Positions 34,561 through 46,129 of a stretch of DNA of 64,000 nt are shown here, piece by piece. Below the pieces are notes generated by a model, which had not been told where the DNA came from, searched no databases, and saw nothing but the letters and a program-made list of their open reading frames with translations. The stretch is from the NCBI GenBank assembly GCA_026874595.1, contig CM049320.1, positions 7,755,464 through 7,819,463 on the forward strand. The letters are read 5' to 3'. Within the stretch, counting starts at the first letter, position 1. Each line of letters starts with the position of its first letter. Origin of the DNA: Sipunculus nudus. Its lineage: Eukaryota; Annelida; Sipuncula; Golfingiida; Sipunculidae. The position numbers were made by a program, and so were the translations under genes.

Positions 34561-35379
34561 ACAGCCCATTAACCCCCTTTCCTTAATCTTATATTTACAT
34601 ACACAATAAGATCTAATAGAATACGAAAAGTTCTACTGTTAGAAGGCCACATGTTTTGTTGAATAACGGAAGTACTGAAGGGACCCAATCATCTTAGGAT
34701 AATTGTATATACATGTATATTTAAATAATAAAGTAATAATGCACCACAGTTGAAGATTGAGGATACATTTATTAAAATCTGCTTGTTTGTGACATTCAGT
34801 CACCAACAAAACATTTGTCGAGGATAAAAGCAGTTCATGTATTGATATGGAAGTACATCAATGTATTAAACCTGCAATTAATACTGCAATAGACACTCCC
34901 GTCCAGTTTTTTTTTTTTCTTTGTGGAACATGTAATTGATTAAACTTTACAAGTTATGTTTCCCTAAGATGTATCACAGCTGAAATAGCACTGTATATAA
35001 TTTTATATATTACATATATCATAATACCTGAGCACCATGGAAACATAGAAACATAAAACCAGAGACACGTGTAAAATACAGATGTATGAAAGGACACTTT
35101 GTTTATACATACGTTTATATATATTATATATTATAGCTTTTGTATGATTGCGGACACTTATACCAAATATCATGAAAGAGTTGATAAAATACTTTTAAAA
35201 ACATGCCTTCACATATGTGATATCATGAAATCTGTAGGCCCATTCTTTATTCGATGAATTATGCAGAAGTTCTCCTTAGACAGAGTTATAAATATTTAGG
35301 ATAAAATTTATATAAATATTAATAGAACATTTCACGGAAGTAACAGATAATACGACGAATATACGTAGACCGTATATTT

Positions 35380-35380
<1 letters not shown>
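34561..35380. other. No gene seen
   Basis: AT-rich, downstream of the 348-residue gene. Nothing recognisable except short AT runs. Confidence 0.35.

Positions 35381-35381
<1 letters not shown>

Positions 35382-35436
<55 letters not shown>
35382..35436. repeat. (AT)n microsatellite
   Basis: About 27 AT dinucleotides, just beyond the 3' end of the minus-strand gene. Confidence 0.95.
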
Positions 35437-35437
<1 letters not shown>

Positions 35438-35521
35438 CCTATTAAGTCCTTGGTATAAACCAATAAAATCACTAGTTTAAAAAGTGTTTGCTATAAAATT
35501 TATGTTTTTTAAGATAAAACA

Positions 35522-35527
35522 TTTATT
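35522..35527 (-). terminator. Polyadenylation signal AATAAA of the three-exon gene
   Basis: Minus-strand AATAAA lies 58 bases after the stop at 35,585. No other AATAAA lies between the stop and this one. Confidence 0.7.
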
Positions 35528-35584
35528 ACACTTTACTGAAAGAATTATAATATTTATGGTAAAAATGAATAACAGTATATGACG

Positions 35585-35727
35585 TCACTTCCTCTTCTTC
35601 TTCTTGCCACCTTTGTGACTCGACGCCGAGGTGCTTCGACCTTTACCCTTTCCCTTTCCTTTTCCCTTTTTCCCCTTCTTTCCTTTCTTGTCTTTCGGTG
35701 GATCAGGTGGTAGCTCCAACAGTATAC
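35585..35727 (-). CDS. Coding exon 3 of the 348-residue protein
   Basis: Acceptor CGTTACAG ends at 35,728. The exon reads ILLELPPDPPKDKKGKK, continues as a GK-repeat, then GRSTSASSHKGG and KKKKRK before TGA at 35,585-35,587. Such Lys/Gly tails are low-complexity; the tail length may be polymorphic. Confidence 0.85.
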
Positions 35728-38700
35728 CTGTAACGATTAGATTATTCAACACCTTGGCAAGCTATCCAACGAAATACTTCGCTGATTATAATTTAAATAC
35801 GGGAAAAAACCTTAATTGTGTCTTTCAAGAAATGATACAATATACTAGACCACCTTCGGGACAAGTGGAAATGGTCTTAGTTTCCAGGTGGTCCTATTTC
35901 TGAACACATTTTGTACATGCTGTATAATGGGTAGATAATGAGTTATAATGGATAATTTAACTAGACTTCAATTTAATTCATGGCTTTGAATAAAAAGCAA
36001 AATTTTCCTTCCTCTTACGAGTATCAGCCACGACGAGATGAAGCAAAAAACATCAATACTCAGTCTGACAACTATCAGATAGTGTGTGACAATTGGTTTG
36101 CGTGGATTATAAAGCTGAGTGTGACCAACTCAGCAGGGAATCTAGTACAAATTGAGCAGTTTTTGGACCACCTAACCCACAAGATGGACCAATAGATTTT
36201 ATGATATTTTTCCTACGTAGATATGAAGTGCAGCGGCTAGGAAGCCAATAAAAATTAAGGCGGCTTATTATAACCTAGAAAGTTGTCAGTTATTACAAGA
36301 AGATATACCATCCTTTGATTATTTTAAGCTGCCCTTGCACAATTTGCTAATTACAATGATCTGAGTGGCCTAAGGTATATCGAAACTAATTACATGTACA
36401 CTCCTGGCACGCTTTGCTAATTACCATGCTTGATTGGCCTAAGTTCTATAGAAACTAATTAAATCTAAACTCCTGAAATGACTTGTAATAAAGTGGTCTT
36501 AATTTTGCTTAATTTCTTTCTAAAACGCCAAAAAAGGTGGTCCTAGTTCTAAATTTTGGGGTGGTCTCAATTCCGGGAATTTTTCTATAAGACTTAACAT
36601 TAAAATAAAAAAACGTTCGGGAACTGGCAAAGTGGTCTTATTTGTGAATGTGGTCCTAGAAGCGGGGTGGTCTTAAGGCGGGGTTCCCCTGTAATTAATA
36701 TAATTTCCTGGAACTGGGTGAGGCATGGGATTGGGTATTTCAAAATCGAAATGTAACATATTTTGATTTTAAAGTTAGACTGTTGGGACAAGCAGTCCCG
36801 TCCTTCCCGAAACAGAAGAAATTCGCTTCGAGAAGAAACGACCTCTGGCAGAAGGTTGGTTCAAAGGTACCCCATTGAAATTATATATGTTTTACATTTT
36901 CTGACACTGTGTCGGACAGCTAGATTACTATTCAGTCAATCATTAAAAAACTAAATACTAAACCGAATGAGCAGTAATATGTGAAATATATTACCAAACT
37001 ACATTTACTGAACTACTGAATTACTTTTCTACATTTCTAGAATAAGAACAAAGCAAAAACAGGCAAATACATCTCTCCTTTAAAGCGAACACAAGTAAAT
37101 ACATCTCCTCCGGATTATCCTAGGGAGTTAATTCAGTTCTGACCTGAATCTGGTATGGGCTTCAAATACTCCGGGTTGACGTCTTCCACGCCAGGCATTT
37201 CAAACTTCTTTTCTTGACCGCCGCCAGGTGTCAGGATTGCCGAGCCTATGAAACATATATGCTTATTAAAGATCTGACTGGATATACCACTATTCATGCA
37301 ACTGCTTTTGTCTAGGTTTTATATTAAGTTATTATTTGATTATATTTAGTTGATTATAATATATGATTTTGTTTTCTTCATTTTAATGCTTACAATACTG
37401 AATGTTCGAGATAACCTTGTATTAAGTTGGTGTCTTAAGCTTATTTTTTAAATCGGGCTATTCCTGTGAAATTCTAAAAAAAAAACTGTGTATATTAAAT
37501 ACAAATTTTAGAATAACTAAATCTGCTCATATTTAAATTAAATATAAGTAGAACATTAACGAAAACGCTTGGATGAAAGGATTGTTCCGGTAAATATTCA
37601 CAGGAGCTTTCGTAGTTCTGTATAACCTTATCTTAAATCCTGGCGGTTGCATTTATGTGAAAGAAGAGATAAACAATTTACAATAAAAGGGTTGCCAGTG
37701 TTCACTGTAGAGGAACAATGCAAATGACCGGACCACGTTGATGTAACTAGTATTAGAAGTACACAATTATGACACTGTGGTTTATTTACCATTTTCTGTG
37801 ATTTTTCTTTTAAATCTATTAAAAGCTCATTTATGCGAGCATGCGTATTACACATTATGGTCTTATGCTTTGCTCGCGTCCAGTGATTCAACGATCCTAG
37901 TTGTGCCACGAGAAATTGGGCACATGCAGGAGGAACCTACACTTTAAAGAATATGTATTTTTTACCTTTATCAATTAAGGTGTATCGAGATATATTCTAT
38001 TCGTCGATAACATACAGACCCGAACACTAAATATCGGTGGTCGGCAACATGTGAAGCTAGTGAAACAGGAAAGGTCTCTTACATTTTTTGTGTGCGAGGT
38101 AGCTTTATACTTACCAAGAAGTGAAGATTTCGGGTCATTCTGTACCTTATCAAACAACATCTCCTCAATTTTTGTTGCCAATACAAATTCAGCTGCCTGC
38201 ATGTGGGCTTGTATAGTCTTAGGGTCTGGGGATATGAGTTCGAGCCCGGTGGAGTCGCTAGTGCGTTTCATGAACCGCTGAGACAAGTTTATTGCAGTTC
38301 TAACCACAGTCGGCCACACAAGGTATTTCTTCTCTAAAGAGTTAAAAGTGCTTGAATCAGCGCCACGGAACTCCAATTGCGTAAAGTCATAACTTCTTGA
38401 ACAAAATCCTTTCCAATAGTCTAAATAATATTTGATTCTATCTATACCTCTAACTTTCCCTTTCTTAAGTGCTTTGTAGAAACCCGTAGCAATCATTCCT
38501 ATTCCGCGCATGCGCCCTGTGATATCCAGAAATCGCCGGATCCGGTTAGCTTCCGCCAAGTATTTGTGCTGAAGCAAAAGCTCTGTTGAGTCCTTCATCA
38601 TTTTAAAACTGCTAATTCTCGGTTCCTCTCCTTTTTTGAGCTTCATATTTTCTCGGATTCCTTCTGCTTTTTCTAACGCAATCATAAACGAAGTCAATTC

Positions 38701-38916
38701 CTCGTGCTCAAAGGCGTTATATTTGAACGTTGCCACGGCGATATGCCGAAAGATAAAGTCGACGAAAATCCGCCATTTCTGCAGAGTTTTCTCGAGCTTT
38801 TTTCGTTCTTTGTCCGACAATTTAGCGAGATCTTGTTTCGGATCGAACCCCTCCCCTCCGTCGTCCGACCCTGCGTCACTTCCGCCAAAATCCTTCTCGC
38901 TGTCACCGTCCCCCAT
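35585..38916 (-). CDS. Three-exon gene, uncharacterised 348-residue protein
   Basis: Coding exons are 38,115-38,916, 37,144-37,245 and 35,585-35,727. They join at phase 1 both times (G|GC and G|GT, each Gly) and total 1,047 nt. ATG sits in a strong context (GCGCCATGG); a polypyrimidine-CAG acceptor 24 bases upstream (exon edge 38,939) shows a further, non-coding 5' exon exists. Residues 1-29 are acidic and Gly/Ser-rich (MGDGDSEKDFGGSDAG). Residues 30-50 are Lys-rich (SDKERKKLEKTLQKW). Residues 50-267 form a helical, basic core without a membrane segment (motifs FRHIAVATFKYNAF, RRFLDITGRMRG, YYLDYWKGFCSRSY). Exon 2 adds a Pro/Gly linker. Exon 3 ends in a Lys/Gly repeat tail (KGKGKGKG) and KKKKRK. 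The opposite charges of the two tails and the lack of a signal peptide suggest a cytoplasmic, axonemal or nuclear protein, but I do not recognise the family. The intronic in-frame extension of exon 1 (to 37,975) is readthrough, not real coding. Confidence 0.85.
35845..36693. mobile_element. Tc1/mariner-like remnant in intron 2
   Basis: The right end, read on the minus strand, is TA then CAGGGGAACCCCGCCTTAAG, a typical end for a TA-targeting element. Repeated GGTGGTCTTA/GTGGTCCTA text follows inside (36,530-36,680), and the inverted counterpart GGACCACCTGG..TAGACCACC lies at 35,850-35,895. The left terminal repeat is degenerate. The frame at 35,980-36,195 inside it has no transposase motif. 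Confidence 0.35.
36694..37140. other. Intron 2 sequence, no further feature
   Basis: Overlapping open frames at 36,600-36,791 and 36,763-36,954 have no motif. Nothing else seen. Confidence 0.4.
37144..37245 (-). CDS. Coding exon 2 of the 348-residue protein
   Basis: 102 nt, phase 1 at both ends. It reads SAILTPGGGQEKKFEMPG, then VEDVNPEYLKPIPDS. The acceptor is TTTCATAG; the donor is GTCAGA, weaker than that of exon 1. Confidence 0.8.
37250..38110. other. Intron 1, no gene
   Basis: The minus-strand frame at 37,628-37,909 and the readthrough from exon 1 are not bounded by splice sites. Nothing else seen. Confidence 0.4.
38115..38916 (-). CDS. Coding exon 1 of the 348-residue protein
   Basis: 267 codons plus one base. 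Donor GTAAGTAT follows immediately at 38,114, an almost perfect consensus. The exon extends 5' to 38,939 as untranslated sequence after the acceptor CTCTTTTTCAG. Confidence 0.9.
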
Positions 38917-39300
38917 GGCGCAGCCTTCACGAAGTGTGTCTGAAAAAGAGAAATTTGTTTAAGAAATTGTTTGATTATTAAGAACAAAATAAACTATAAA
39001 ATCATTCTTTTGTCGTTTTTTTAGTCAAGGACTGCACACAGATCTTCAATCTACCAGTTACATTCGGATTATGATAAACACACAGAATGGATGCCCGAGG
39101 TATATCGAGTAGGTATCGCGCCGGGGTACTGTTTGTACTTACACCTAGTCTAGGGGCTTGAAACTGCCGCAAACAAGATCTGCACGCTGTTTATAAAAAT
39201 TCAAGTAAATAAAATATGTCAATCAAATCCAATCGAGAATAAAACTGAGAAACAAATTATCCAAGTTATCAAATTATTTTATTTTTCTTTCCTTTTACAG

Positions 39301-39462
39301 GCATCGACGGTGTCCATTTCCGGTCGTCGGAAAGGAAGTGCGACTGAAGAATATGTTATTACCCATCCTTCCGTCTTTCTCGGAGAGTTTGTGCTATTTT
39401 GTCCGTGTTTACGAAAAAGATACACACAATTATTTTCATTTCGACCAATTTTTCCAGAGTAA
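39301..39462 (+). CDS. Candidate 3' terminal exon on the plus strand
   Basis: A long pyrimidine tract and ACAG (TTTTTCTTTCCTTTTACAG) end at 39,300, an excellent acceptor. Two frames stay open after it: phase 0 for 53 residues (ASTVSISGRRKGSATEEY, stop at 39,460-39,462) and phase 2 for about 55 residues (includes VRVYEKDTHNYFHFDQFF). I cannot choose between them without the upstream exon. AATAAA at 39,574-39,579 lies 112 bases after the phase-0 stop, which supports a last exon. The minus-strand frame covering the same bases lacks such signals. Confidence 0.3.
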   Translation, partial: ASTVSISGRRKGSATEEYVITHPSVFLGEFVLFCPCLRKRYTQLFSFRPIFPE

Positions 39463-39573
39463 TGGTTGACAAAATTGAAGTTGGATCCATAAAAAACAGT
39501 GACATTTGCAACCTAATTTGTATGTATTCAAGGTGTATATACACCAATGGACTTTCGATGGCGCTGGCTGTTG

Positions 39574-39579
39574 AATAAA
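39574..39579 (+). terminator. Polyadenylation signal AATAAA (candidate)
   Basis: Downstream of the candidate exon at 39,301. Its weight depends on that exon. Confidence 0.3.
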
Positions 39580-39730
39580 GATAAATGTAGCCATATGATA
39601 AGACTGATATGTTGTTATTAAAAAACGATGATGCTTAAACTAATACAAATTGAAATCATATACCAGCAACTGAAAAGCAAATCCTGACTCGGTTTTATCT
39701 AAGTTGCACCATTTTGAAAATCGACAAATG

Positions 39731-39832
<102 letters not shown>

Positions 39833-40259
39833 GAGATAATCATTTTATTTTGTCAGTTCACCCTTCGATGTTTAATGTTAAGCTAGAAATGCATCCCTTT
39901 CGAAATTCATGATCGAATTCAATATAGATCAATCTGATTAATTTTGAATTATCGTGTCAATAGTTTGTGTACATATTTTCTTTTTATTGCGTGTTTCCAA
40001 TATGACATCAGACGTGTATAAAATCTCGATTCTCGATTCACTGCTTCCGATTCCATGTACAAGTACCAGGACCATCGAGTCAAAATCCACGTTCTAGTCT
40101 CTTAAAAGTTCTTTCTGTTATGTGTTATTTTTTTTTTCTTTTTGTTCAGAAGAACTGGAAATGTGATAAGTAACGGGAAATTGCAATAAGTTAAAAGCGA
40201 TTGTCATGCATGTCATGTTAAGTGTTGAAAAACGTGTCTGAAGTTTGAGTTCTTCACTT

Positions 40260-40502
40260 CTATTGTTTAGCAATTTCTTCACCCGAGGCAGCTGGTGAAG
40301 TTAAGATACCACACGTTCCACACATACGACAAAAACGACAACGGAATCGATGGTTCGGAAAACGGGAAATTACTCCGGAGTACTTTCCTGTGGTTGTCAA
40401 GGTGACCACAACTGCCGCCATGTTTGTTTTGCCAGTCGAAATCCAGAGGCACGTGTTGAGTGAATGCTCTAGATATCTGTCGATTAAATACCTATCCCTC
40501 AT
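40260..40502 (-). CDS. Candidate ORF with MAAVVV start
   Basis: An 80-codon minus-strand frame has an internal ATG in a very good context (AACATGGCGG, 40,421) that would give MAAVVVTLTTTGKYSG, then RFRCRFCRMCGTCG (a Cys-rich stretch) and a 54-codon product. CpG-rich surroundings and the start context resemble a housekeeping first exon. It lies 1.3 kb upstream of the 348-residue gene on the same strand, so it could be, or overlap, its 5' exon. No confident donor was found. No recognised domain. Confidence 0.25.
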   Translation of the reverse strand: MRDRYLIDRYLEHSLNTCLWISTGKTNMAAVVVTLTTTGKYSGVISRFPNHRFRCRFCRMCGTCGILTSPAASGEEIAKQ

Positions 40503-40799
40503 ATTTTAGACTTGGCAAATTAAAAAAACGGTTGAGATTCTGATATGCCTCCATGCATTACAGAAGTCATGAATATTTCGGTCGGACTAGTGGAGCAGCC
40601 GTTATGATTACTACACTGTCACCAAGAAAGACTAAACATCTCTCCGTCCGACTTTACACTTCCTTAAACACTTTTTATTGTATTTGTATAATAGTCCTTT
40701 CCCATCACATTCGCGACACCTGTCGGGAACAATTGTCGCATAAAGTTCTGGTCCATTTTTTTCGACAAAAATATCGTATTTTTTATATTACATAAGATT

Positions 40800-41600
40800 C
40801 TATGTAACAAATATATATCTATACCGGTGAGGTACCTCCACGAGTTTCCGGTTGTATTTTATTTCATTTGATTAAATCTGTGCTGCTGGCCTAATGGATC
40901 TAAACCCTGCAGACGGCATTTTTGGACAGTGCGCATGCTCATAGAAGATAAGGTCTATACATGCACTTGACTATCTTAGATAGGTGACATACACCTTATA
41001 TTTCCATTATTTAAAGACAATATAACAGTCCATGTGATATTTGTGTATCACGTGACCCATTAGGCGTTATTGAACAGATGGGGTTCGATAGGCTCTCTTA
41101 TCTCGGAGGGGCGAAATGCCACCAGTTGTGCACTGAGTGCTGCGGAGGCAGTTAATAAACCTACAAATTGCCCATATCGAAATATTAATCCACTGGGTTT
41201 TTCATCTGTCTAAAAGGTATACTATAAAGTGATTTAAAGTGAACCAGAAACACGTTACATGTACTTAAGATATAATTTAAGATATGATTTAACACTAATA
41301 AAAATAATTTAATTAGATATGACCAGTGATGTGGTATTTCTGGTTACAAACTGTGCATTTTACATTTTAAACAGTTTAACACGAGCCGTAAATATAAAGT
41401 AAACATGAATACAGACAGGACCGAGAATACCGACTGTACACTGGTGAGATAGGCTGGTGGAAGGGGTAAAGTCATGGAGTGTATTTAGGCATCTTTTCCA
41501 GAAACTTTGGTCCTTGAAGTGGCAGAAATATACTGTAATTTTAGTGAGTTCCTGTATAATCGTTAAATGGGGTTACTCGTGGGTGATTAGCGGGATGACA
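40800..41600. other. No gene seen
   Basis: AT-rich intergenic sequence with no supportable feature. Confidence 0.35.
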
Positions 41601-41610
41601 AGCACCCTTT

Positions 41611-41957
41611 GAAGTGATGATGCCTCTGTACACCATGCGGCATTTTCCCCCTCTGACACAAGAGAGTCTACTGGGTGTCAGAGTGTCATGCCCCCTGATG
41701 TCGGAAAACTCACTGTAAATCTAGAATGCCTTTTCGACAACGCATCCACGATGAAAAGACTGGACATCTCGGCATGCTCCGACAAAGTTTACAGTTCACA
41801 AGCGGCGTCGTGGTACTTACAAAATGATAAGACTCTTATCGTATCTATTATGAAGATAAGAATCGATTTAAATTTAATTTTGGTATTTCCATGTATTGTT
41901 ACAACTCTCGTCTTTATAAAACAGGTAACGAGTAACGAGTATAAAAAGTATATATAA
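41611..41957 (+). CDS. Candidate membrane-protein exon
   Basis: The frame is open for 115 codons. The first half has coding-like composition (TGCQSVMPPDVGK, LECLFDNASTMKRLD, ACSDKVYSSQAASWY) with several Cys and an N-glycosylation sequon NAS. The second half has one strong hydrophobic span, LNLILVFPCIVTTLVFI, followed by KQ and a good donor (AAACAG|GTAACG, GT at 41,925). If spliced there, the exon ends in phase 0. Alternatively ATG at 41,850 starts a 25-residue signal-peptide exon, MKIRIDLNLILVF onward, ending at the same donor. No downstream partner is confirmed. Family unknown. Confidence 0.3.
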
Positions 41958-41959
41958 TA

Positions 41960-43245
41960 TGTAATTTGTATCGCCTTTGAAGGGCTATGGCCATGTTCCG
42001 TCGGTGGCACTTTCCCTTGAATGAAGATTAATATACTGCTCACGTGATAAGAATAGCATGATATATCTAGGAGTTATGCTTATGTATGTCCTTGCAAGAG
42101 AATAACCGAGAAGTAACAACCTCTGCACGGGTTTATAGCATATACGTGGGTTCATCCTATAGAAGTCTATTCCGATATCTGACGTCTGTTAACTAAAGTA
42201 AACACCACATTCTTATATAGATAGGCCAAAAAACACCACCGCACACAGGTTGTTCGTTTGGTTTATATCCGCGTGTTTATTACATGTGGGGGGGGGGCTC
42301 CGCAAAAGTAAACAAACACATTCAAGAAGGATATCTGGCTTCAAGTCCGACGAACCGGAGTTTTGCAGACAGCATTTTGCAACTAGTGAACTTTCAACCT
42401 CAGCACATATGCAACCTACACGCTTCAGTTACATGGTTTTACAACATGAGATCAGGTATATCGTGTTTCCTAACAGCTTGAAGATACACAAGCTTATATG
42501 TTTCTAACAGAGGGTTATAAGGACTGTTCTAGCATATGTTACCTACAGTACATATATACGCAGAGTACGACAGAACTCGCATATATTTTACAGATAACAG
42601 ACAGGTGAAAAGCTGGCTTTAATATCCGACCTATATAGACCGTTAACACTTGAAAAGTTCGAATCGGTGGCTGTAAGTGCCGAAGTCTAATTCTTACGCC
42701 AAAGCTTCTCATACTTTACTAGATTGTGAGGTTTAACAACCAGTCAGTTGTAATATCGGCGCATTTAAACCGTTATATTCAGACCATAATGTGTTATGTG
42801 GCAAATCCGTGAATAGGCCGAGTCTATATACCCGTAAATTCCTTTCACACCTCATAAATACAATTCCGTGTGTACATCGGGGCGCAAAATTTCAGCCTTC
42901 AAATAAACATTATTATAGGTCACAGCGTTACCTGACTAACGGCATCGCAAATATAAGCATGTTTAGGTGGAACATTGTGGGAAGACTGTTATTAACACTA
43001 AGTACACCTATGTAAACGCGGGGTTACAGCCCCAAACGCTTGTGTTGTAGGCGCTTGAACTGAACTCTTTGCTGAACAATACAATACTACGTGCGTGTCA
43101 ACTAGTGCATGCGATACTGCACTTCAGGGAGCTTCGCTCAACGATAAACATATAAAACATACTCGTGTATAAAGGACATAAAAAGCAATTCACAATGATT
43201 GTGCAAGTATACATAAGCCTTAATTGTTTATGTGAAAGCAAGAAT
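41960..43245. other. No gene seen
   Basis: A run of G at 42,287-42,296. Overlapping plus-strand frames (42,250-42,507 and 42,284-42,481) and one at 42,791-43,015 lack motifs or splice sites. Confidence 0.35.
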
Positions 43246-43248
43246 TTA

Positions 43249-43279
43249 ACACACACACACACACACACACATACACACA
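43249..43279. repeat. (AC)n microsatellite
   Basis: About 11 AC dinucleotides, then ATACACAC. Confidence 0.95.
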
Positions 43280-44950
43280 ATTATATATATACATACATTA
43301 AGAGAACAAAAAGCATTCACACTCGTTATAACTGACCTATCTAATGAGACTACCTGTGAATTTAAACCACTTTTGGCCAGTCCCACAAGTGGTCTAATTA
43401 TTATTATTATACGCCTTACAATGTTAAATGGAAACAAGTAAAACTAATTAATTTTTGTTTTCGTGTTCCAACATTATCCTATATATTTGTATAAGTACGC
43501 GTGTGTATATGAGATAATCCCGAAGACAGGCATACAGACAGAGAATTGCCCTATTGGTAGAGAGAAAACCTGAGCGGGGCTAGCGGGAGTATAGAGTACA
43601 ATACAGTGGTAACATGCTGCTAAACGTTTATAAACTGATCTTGGATAAAACAGTACAGTTCACCTTAAGGGTTTAAACATACAATCCGTCATCTGGTTTC
43701 CCGGCAAATAAAGAGGTTTGGCAATCAAACAGCACGAATTAATAGGACTTTACGTTAGCGTTTGGAGATGCCCGCCACGGTTGCTACAGATTCTCTGAGT
43801 GTGTGGCCGTTACAAGGAGGGTTTGTACCTAGTTACCCGTCTTGGTAGTGAAACCATTAAATCGTCTGGGTTCCTATCAGGCATGAACAGGCCACCTATA
43901 GTCCTAAAGAAATTAATAGTTTGCTCAAACACGAACCCCAAACACTTAATCATATATTCTGTCCTGTGAAATATGTAGCAAAAGGTACATATGTACGCAG
44001 AACTATATTTTGCAGGTAATAACTCCTAAAGGGGAGAGTTGTACGTACTGAACAGATTAAGATATATAGGTGTGCATGTTAGGCCAAATAAATAAAAAGG
44101 TAAGGTTCTCAGGCACCGCCCGCGTCAATTTTAACCCCCCGCATCAAAAATTTTGATTTTCATCTTTCAAGAAGGTAAAATAATACTATTTTCAACAGAT
44201 TTCCTTTGTTATGAAGTGCTTTTATCTGTTAACAAAAAACATTCTGTTATTTTCATGCTTTTCCCTGATCATAAATATTTTTATCGAAACATAAAAAAAG
44301 GGGAAAAAACAGAATATCACCCGCCAGCACGGGTTTCTGAAAAAAAAATGCTTGAGAACCATACCCTTTTTCTTTTGCCTTATATGTATTTTCAGTTGAG
44401 GTCGAAACTTTCACTCTTGGATCCGAATTTTCTATAATTTTATTTGAATACCGTGGACGGCTTATTTTTCGCGAGGGTTTCTAATTCCTGATATACGCAA
44501 AAGGAAAATAATCCAAAAAAAGTCCTTCTTGATTAAGCCACATATGTACAGGTGAACGGTACTTTATTCTATAGCCACAATGGCATCTCATGTACTGTGC
44601 CAATAGCGTTAATAATAGCATAATTTTGTTACCCGTAATTCAAAGACTGATAAATTAAATTACATAATAACGGTTATACTCACAGTGTAAATTATTGTAT
44701 GGTTAATCGCGAGAATGAAATCCCTTGGGAACACTGAAGATGTGAAACGCTAATATATATATATATATATATATCCTCGCGAATATAAAGTCATCCACAG
44801 AAATTTAAATCAAAGCACTGTTAAAATACTAATATCATTACTGATTTTGCTATATGCAAAAAGTGAAGGAAGGGAAACCTCTTATTGTTAAGGGTTTATG
44901 TTCTTTTCTTACTAATTTTATATTAATCCCAAATTTTATAAACCAAAAAT
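43280..44950. other. No gene seen; short (AT)n at 44,753-44,774
   Basis: Includes a low-complexity plus-strand frame at 44,153-44,437 without motif. Confidence 0.35.
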
Positions 44951-44956
44951 TGAACC

Positions 44957-45089
44957 CTAGGTAAATCGTATATGGTCCTGGCGACCTTGATTTGAGTAGT
45001 TCATAATAAAGAAAAGATACTGTGTAAACAATTGCATGTATATAGTTTCACTGACAATATACATTGCGTCACTGATTTCACGTGCAGAT
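44957..45089 (-). CDS. Candidate terminal exon (SAREISDAMYIVSE)
   Basis: The acceptor is strong: a run of about twelve T, then ACTTTCAG, ending at 45,090 on the minus strand. In phase 2 the exon is open for 43 residues, SAREISDAMYIVSETIYMQL, then FTQYLFFIMNYSNQGRQD and a TAG. In phase 1 it is open for about 29 residues. The phase-2 composition looks like real protein. No AATAAA follows closely, so if terminal it uses a variant signal. It may belong to the same minus-strand transcription unit as 46,130-47,333 as an alternative last exon, but the phases need an extra exon. Confidence 0.3.
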
Positions 45090-45696
45090 CTGAAAGTAAA
45101 AAAAAAAAACAGATAGATATTCGCATTCCGACAATAAAGAGGGATTCCCATTTCTATCCTGAGGTACAACAGTAAGAAAACATGCATCTAATATACCAAT
45201 TTGCTAATACTGACGGGACTAGGTAAAGATTGTATCATTCTATGATTCTGTATAATTAATGTAATTATGCTCTTAAAAGAAGTCTTGCCACATGGTTCAG
45301 AACTACATAACTCTTTTCTTTTCTCAGCCTCCGTGTGAAATCATAAATACAAAAAAATAAAATTTTACTACACGGTACACTTTTCCATTTTTGCTTGCTT
45401 TATTTCACGTGATTTTCACTATAACTCTCTCATACTTATGTGATCATATAGAATGACAAAATAGTTACTAAGAACCTAAAGGCCAAACATGACGACACAC
45501 TTGATTGGTCTAGACCATGTGGCCTAGGTAAAAGACATCACTCACATGGATTACCAACTCCACTTTAATGGGGTTTTTTTAGAGAATTTATGGCATGAAA
45601 CAACTGGCAAACCGATTGAAAAGTATTTTCTTTTGAAGTTGTTACGAATAGCCCCGACCGAATTCATTTTGGTGAAATAATGTTAAAAACAGACTG

Positions 45697-45876
45697 ATGT
45701 CTCGTGTACGAATTTCAATTATTGTAATTATTATTGAGTACTGGCTTGTGCTGAAAAGTACTAGCGACAGCCTGTCACCCCAAACGTCGATTTTGGATGA
45801 ACTGAGGAGGATGGGCCGTCAGTTTATTTCCAAAGGCCTGAGTGTCATGTTGTCATGGCTAGGAAAGTACATTTAA
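45697..45876 (+). CDS. 59-residue ORF with hydrophobic start and polyA signal
   Basis: ATG opens 59 codons: MSRVRISIIVIIIEYWLVL, then KSTSDSLSPQTSILDELRRM and GRQFISKGLSVMLSWLGKY before TAA. Residues 5-19 form a signal-peptide or membrane-anchor segment; the rest is amphipathic and basic, as in small secreted or antimicrobial-type peptides. AATAAA at 45,910-45,915 is only 34 bases after the stop. No intron is needed. It could equally be a spurious frame; the family is not recognised. Confidence 0.3.
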   Translation: MSRVRISIIVIIIEYWLVLKSTSDSLSPQTSILDELRRMGRQFISKGLSVMLSWLGKYI

Positions 45877-45909
45877 TATCACATGACGCTAACTCTACAA
45901 TTTGTTTGA

Positions 45910-45915
45910 AATAAA
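45910..45915 (+). terminator. Polyadenylation signal AATAAA (candidate)
   Basis: 34 bases downstream of the 59-residue ORF. Confidence 0.3.
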
Positions 45916-45963
45916 TGGGTTTAATTCCTTCTCTGTTAGTCTGCCAGGTATATTTTTGTTCCC

Positions 45964-45969
45964 TTTATT
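45964..45969 (-). terminator. Polyadenylation signal AATAAA (candidate)
   Basis: Minus strand, about 160 bases after the phase-1 stop of the tentative small gene. Confidence 0.3.
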
Positions 45970-46129
45970 GCAAGTATCTTATCCTATAAAAAAATACCAC
46001 AAAACATAAAAAAAAAATTAAAACACTTTTTTAATGATAATTCAACAAAAAATTTAAACAATAGGCTTTTTCATTTATCTTTATAAAAAACGAAATAGCG
46101 TTAGTTAACAAGCATTGTGGCATGAACTT

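Noticed and set aside
38051-38962. Plus-strand and alternative minus-strand frames over exon 1 of the 348-residue gene
   Set aside because: Shadows; the minus-strand model has splice sites with matching phases, strong start and polyA signal.
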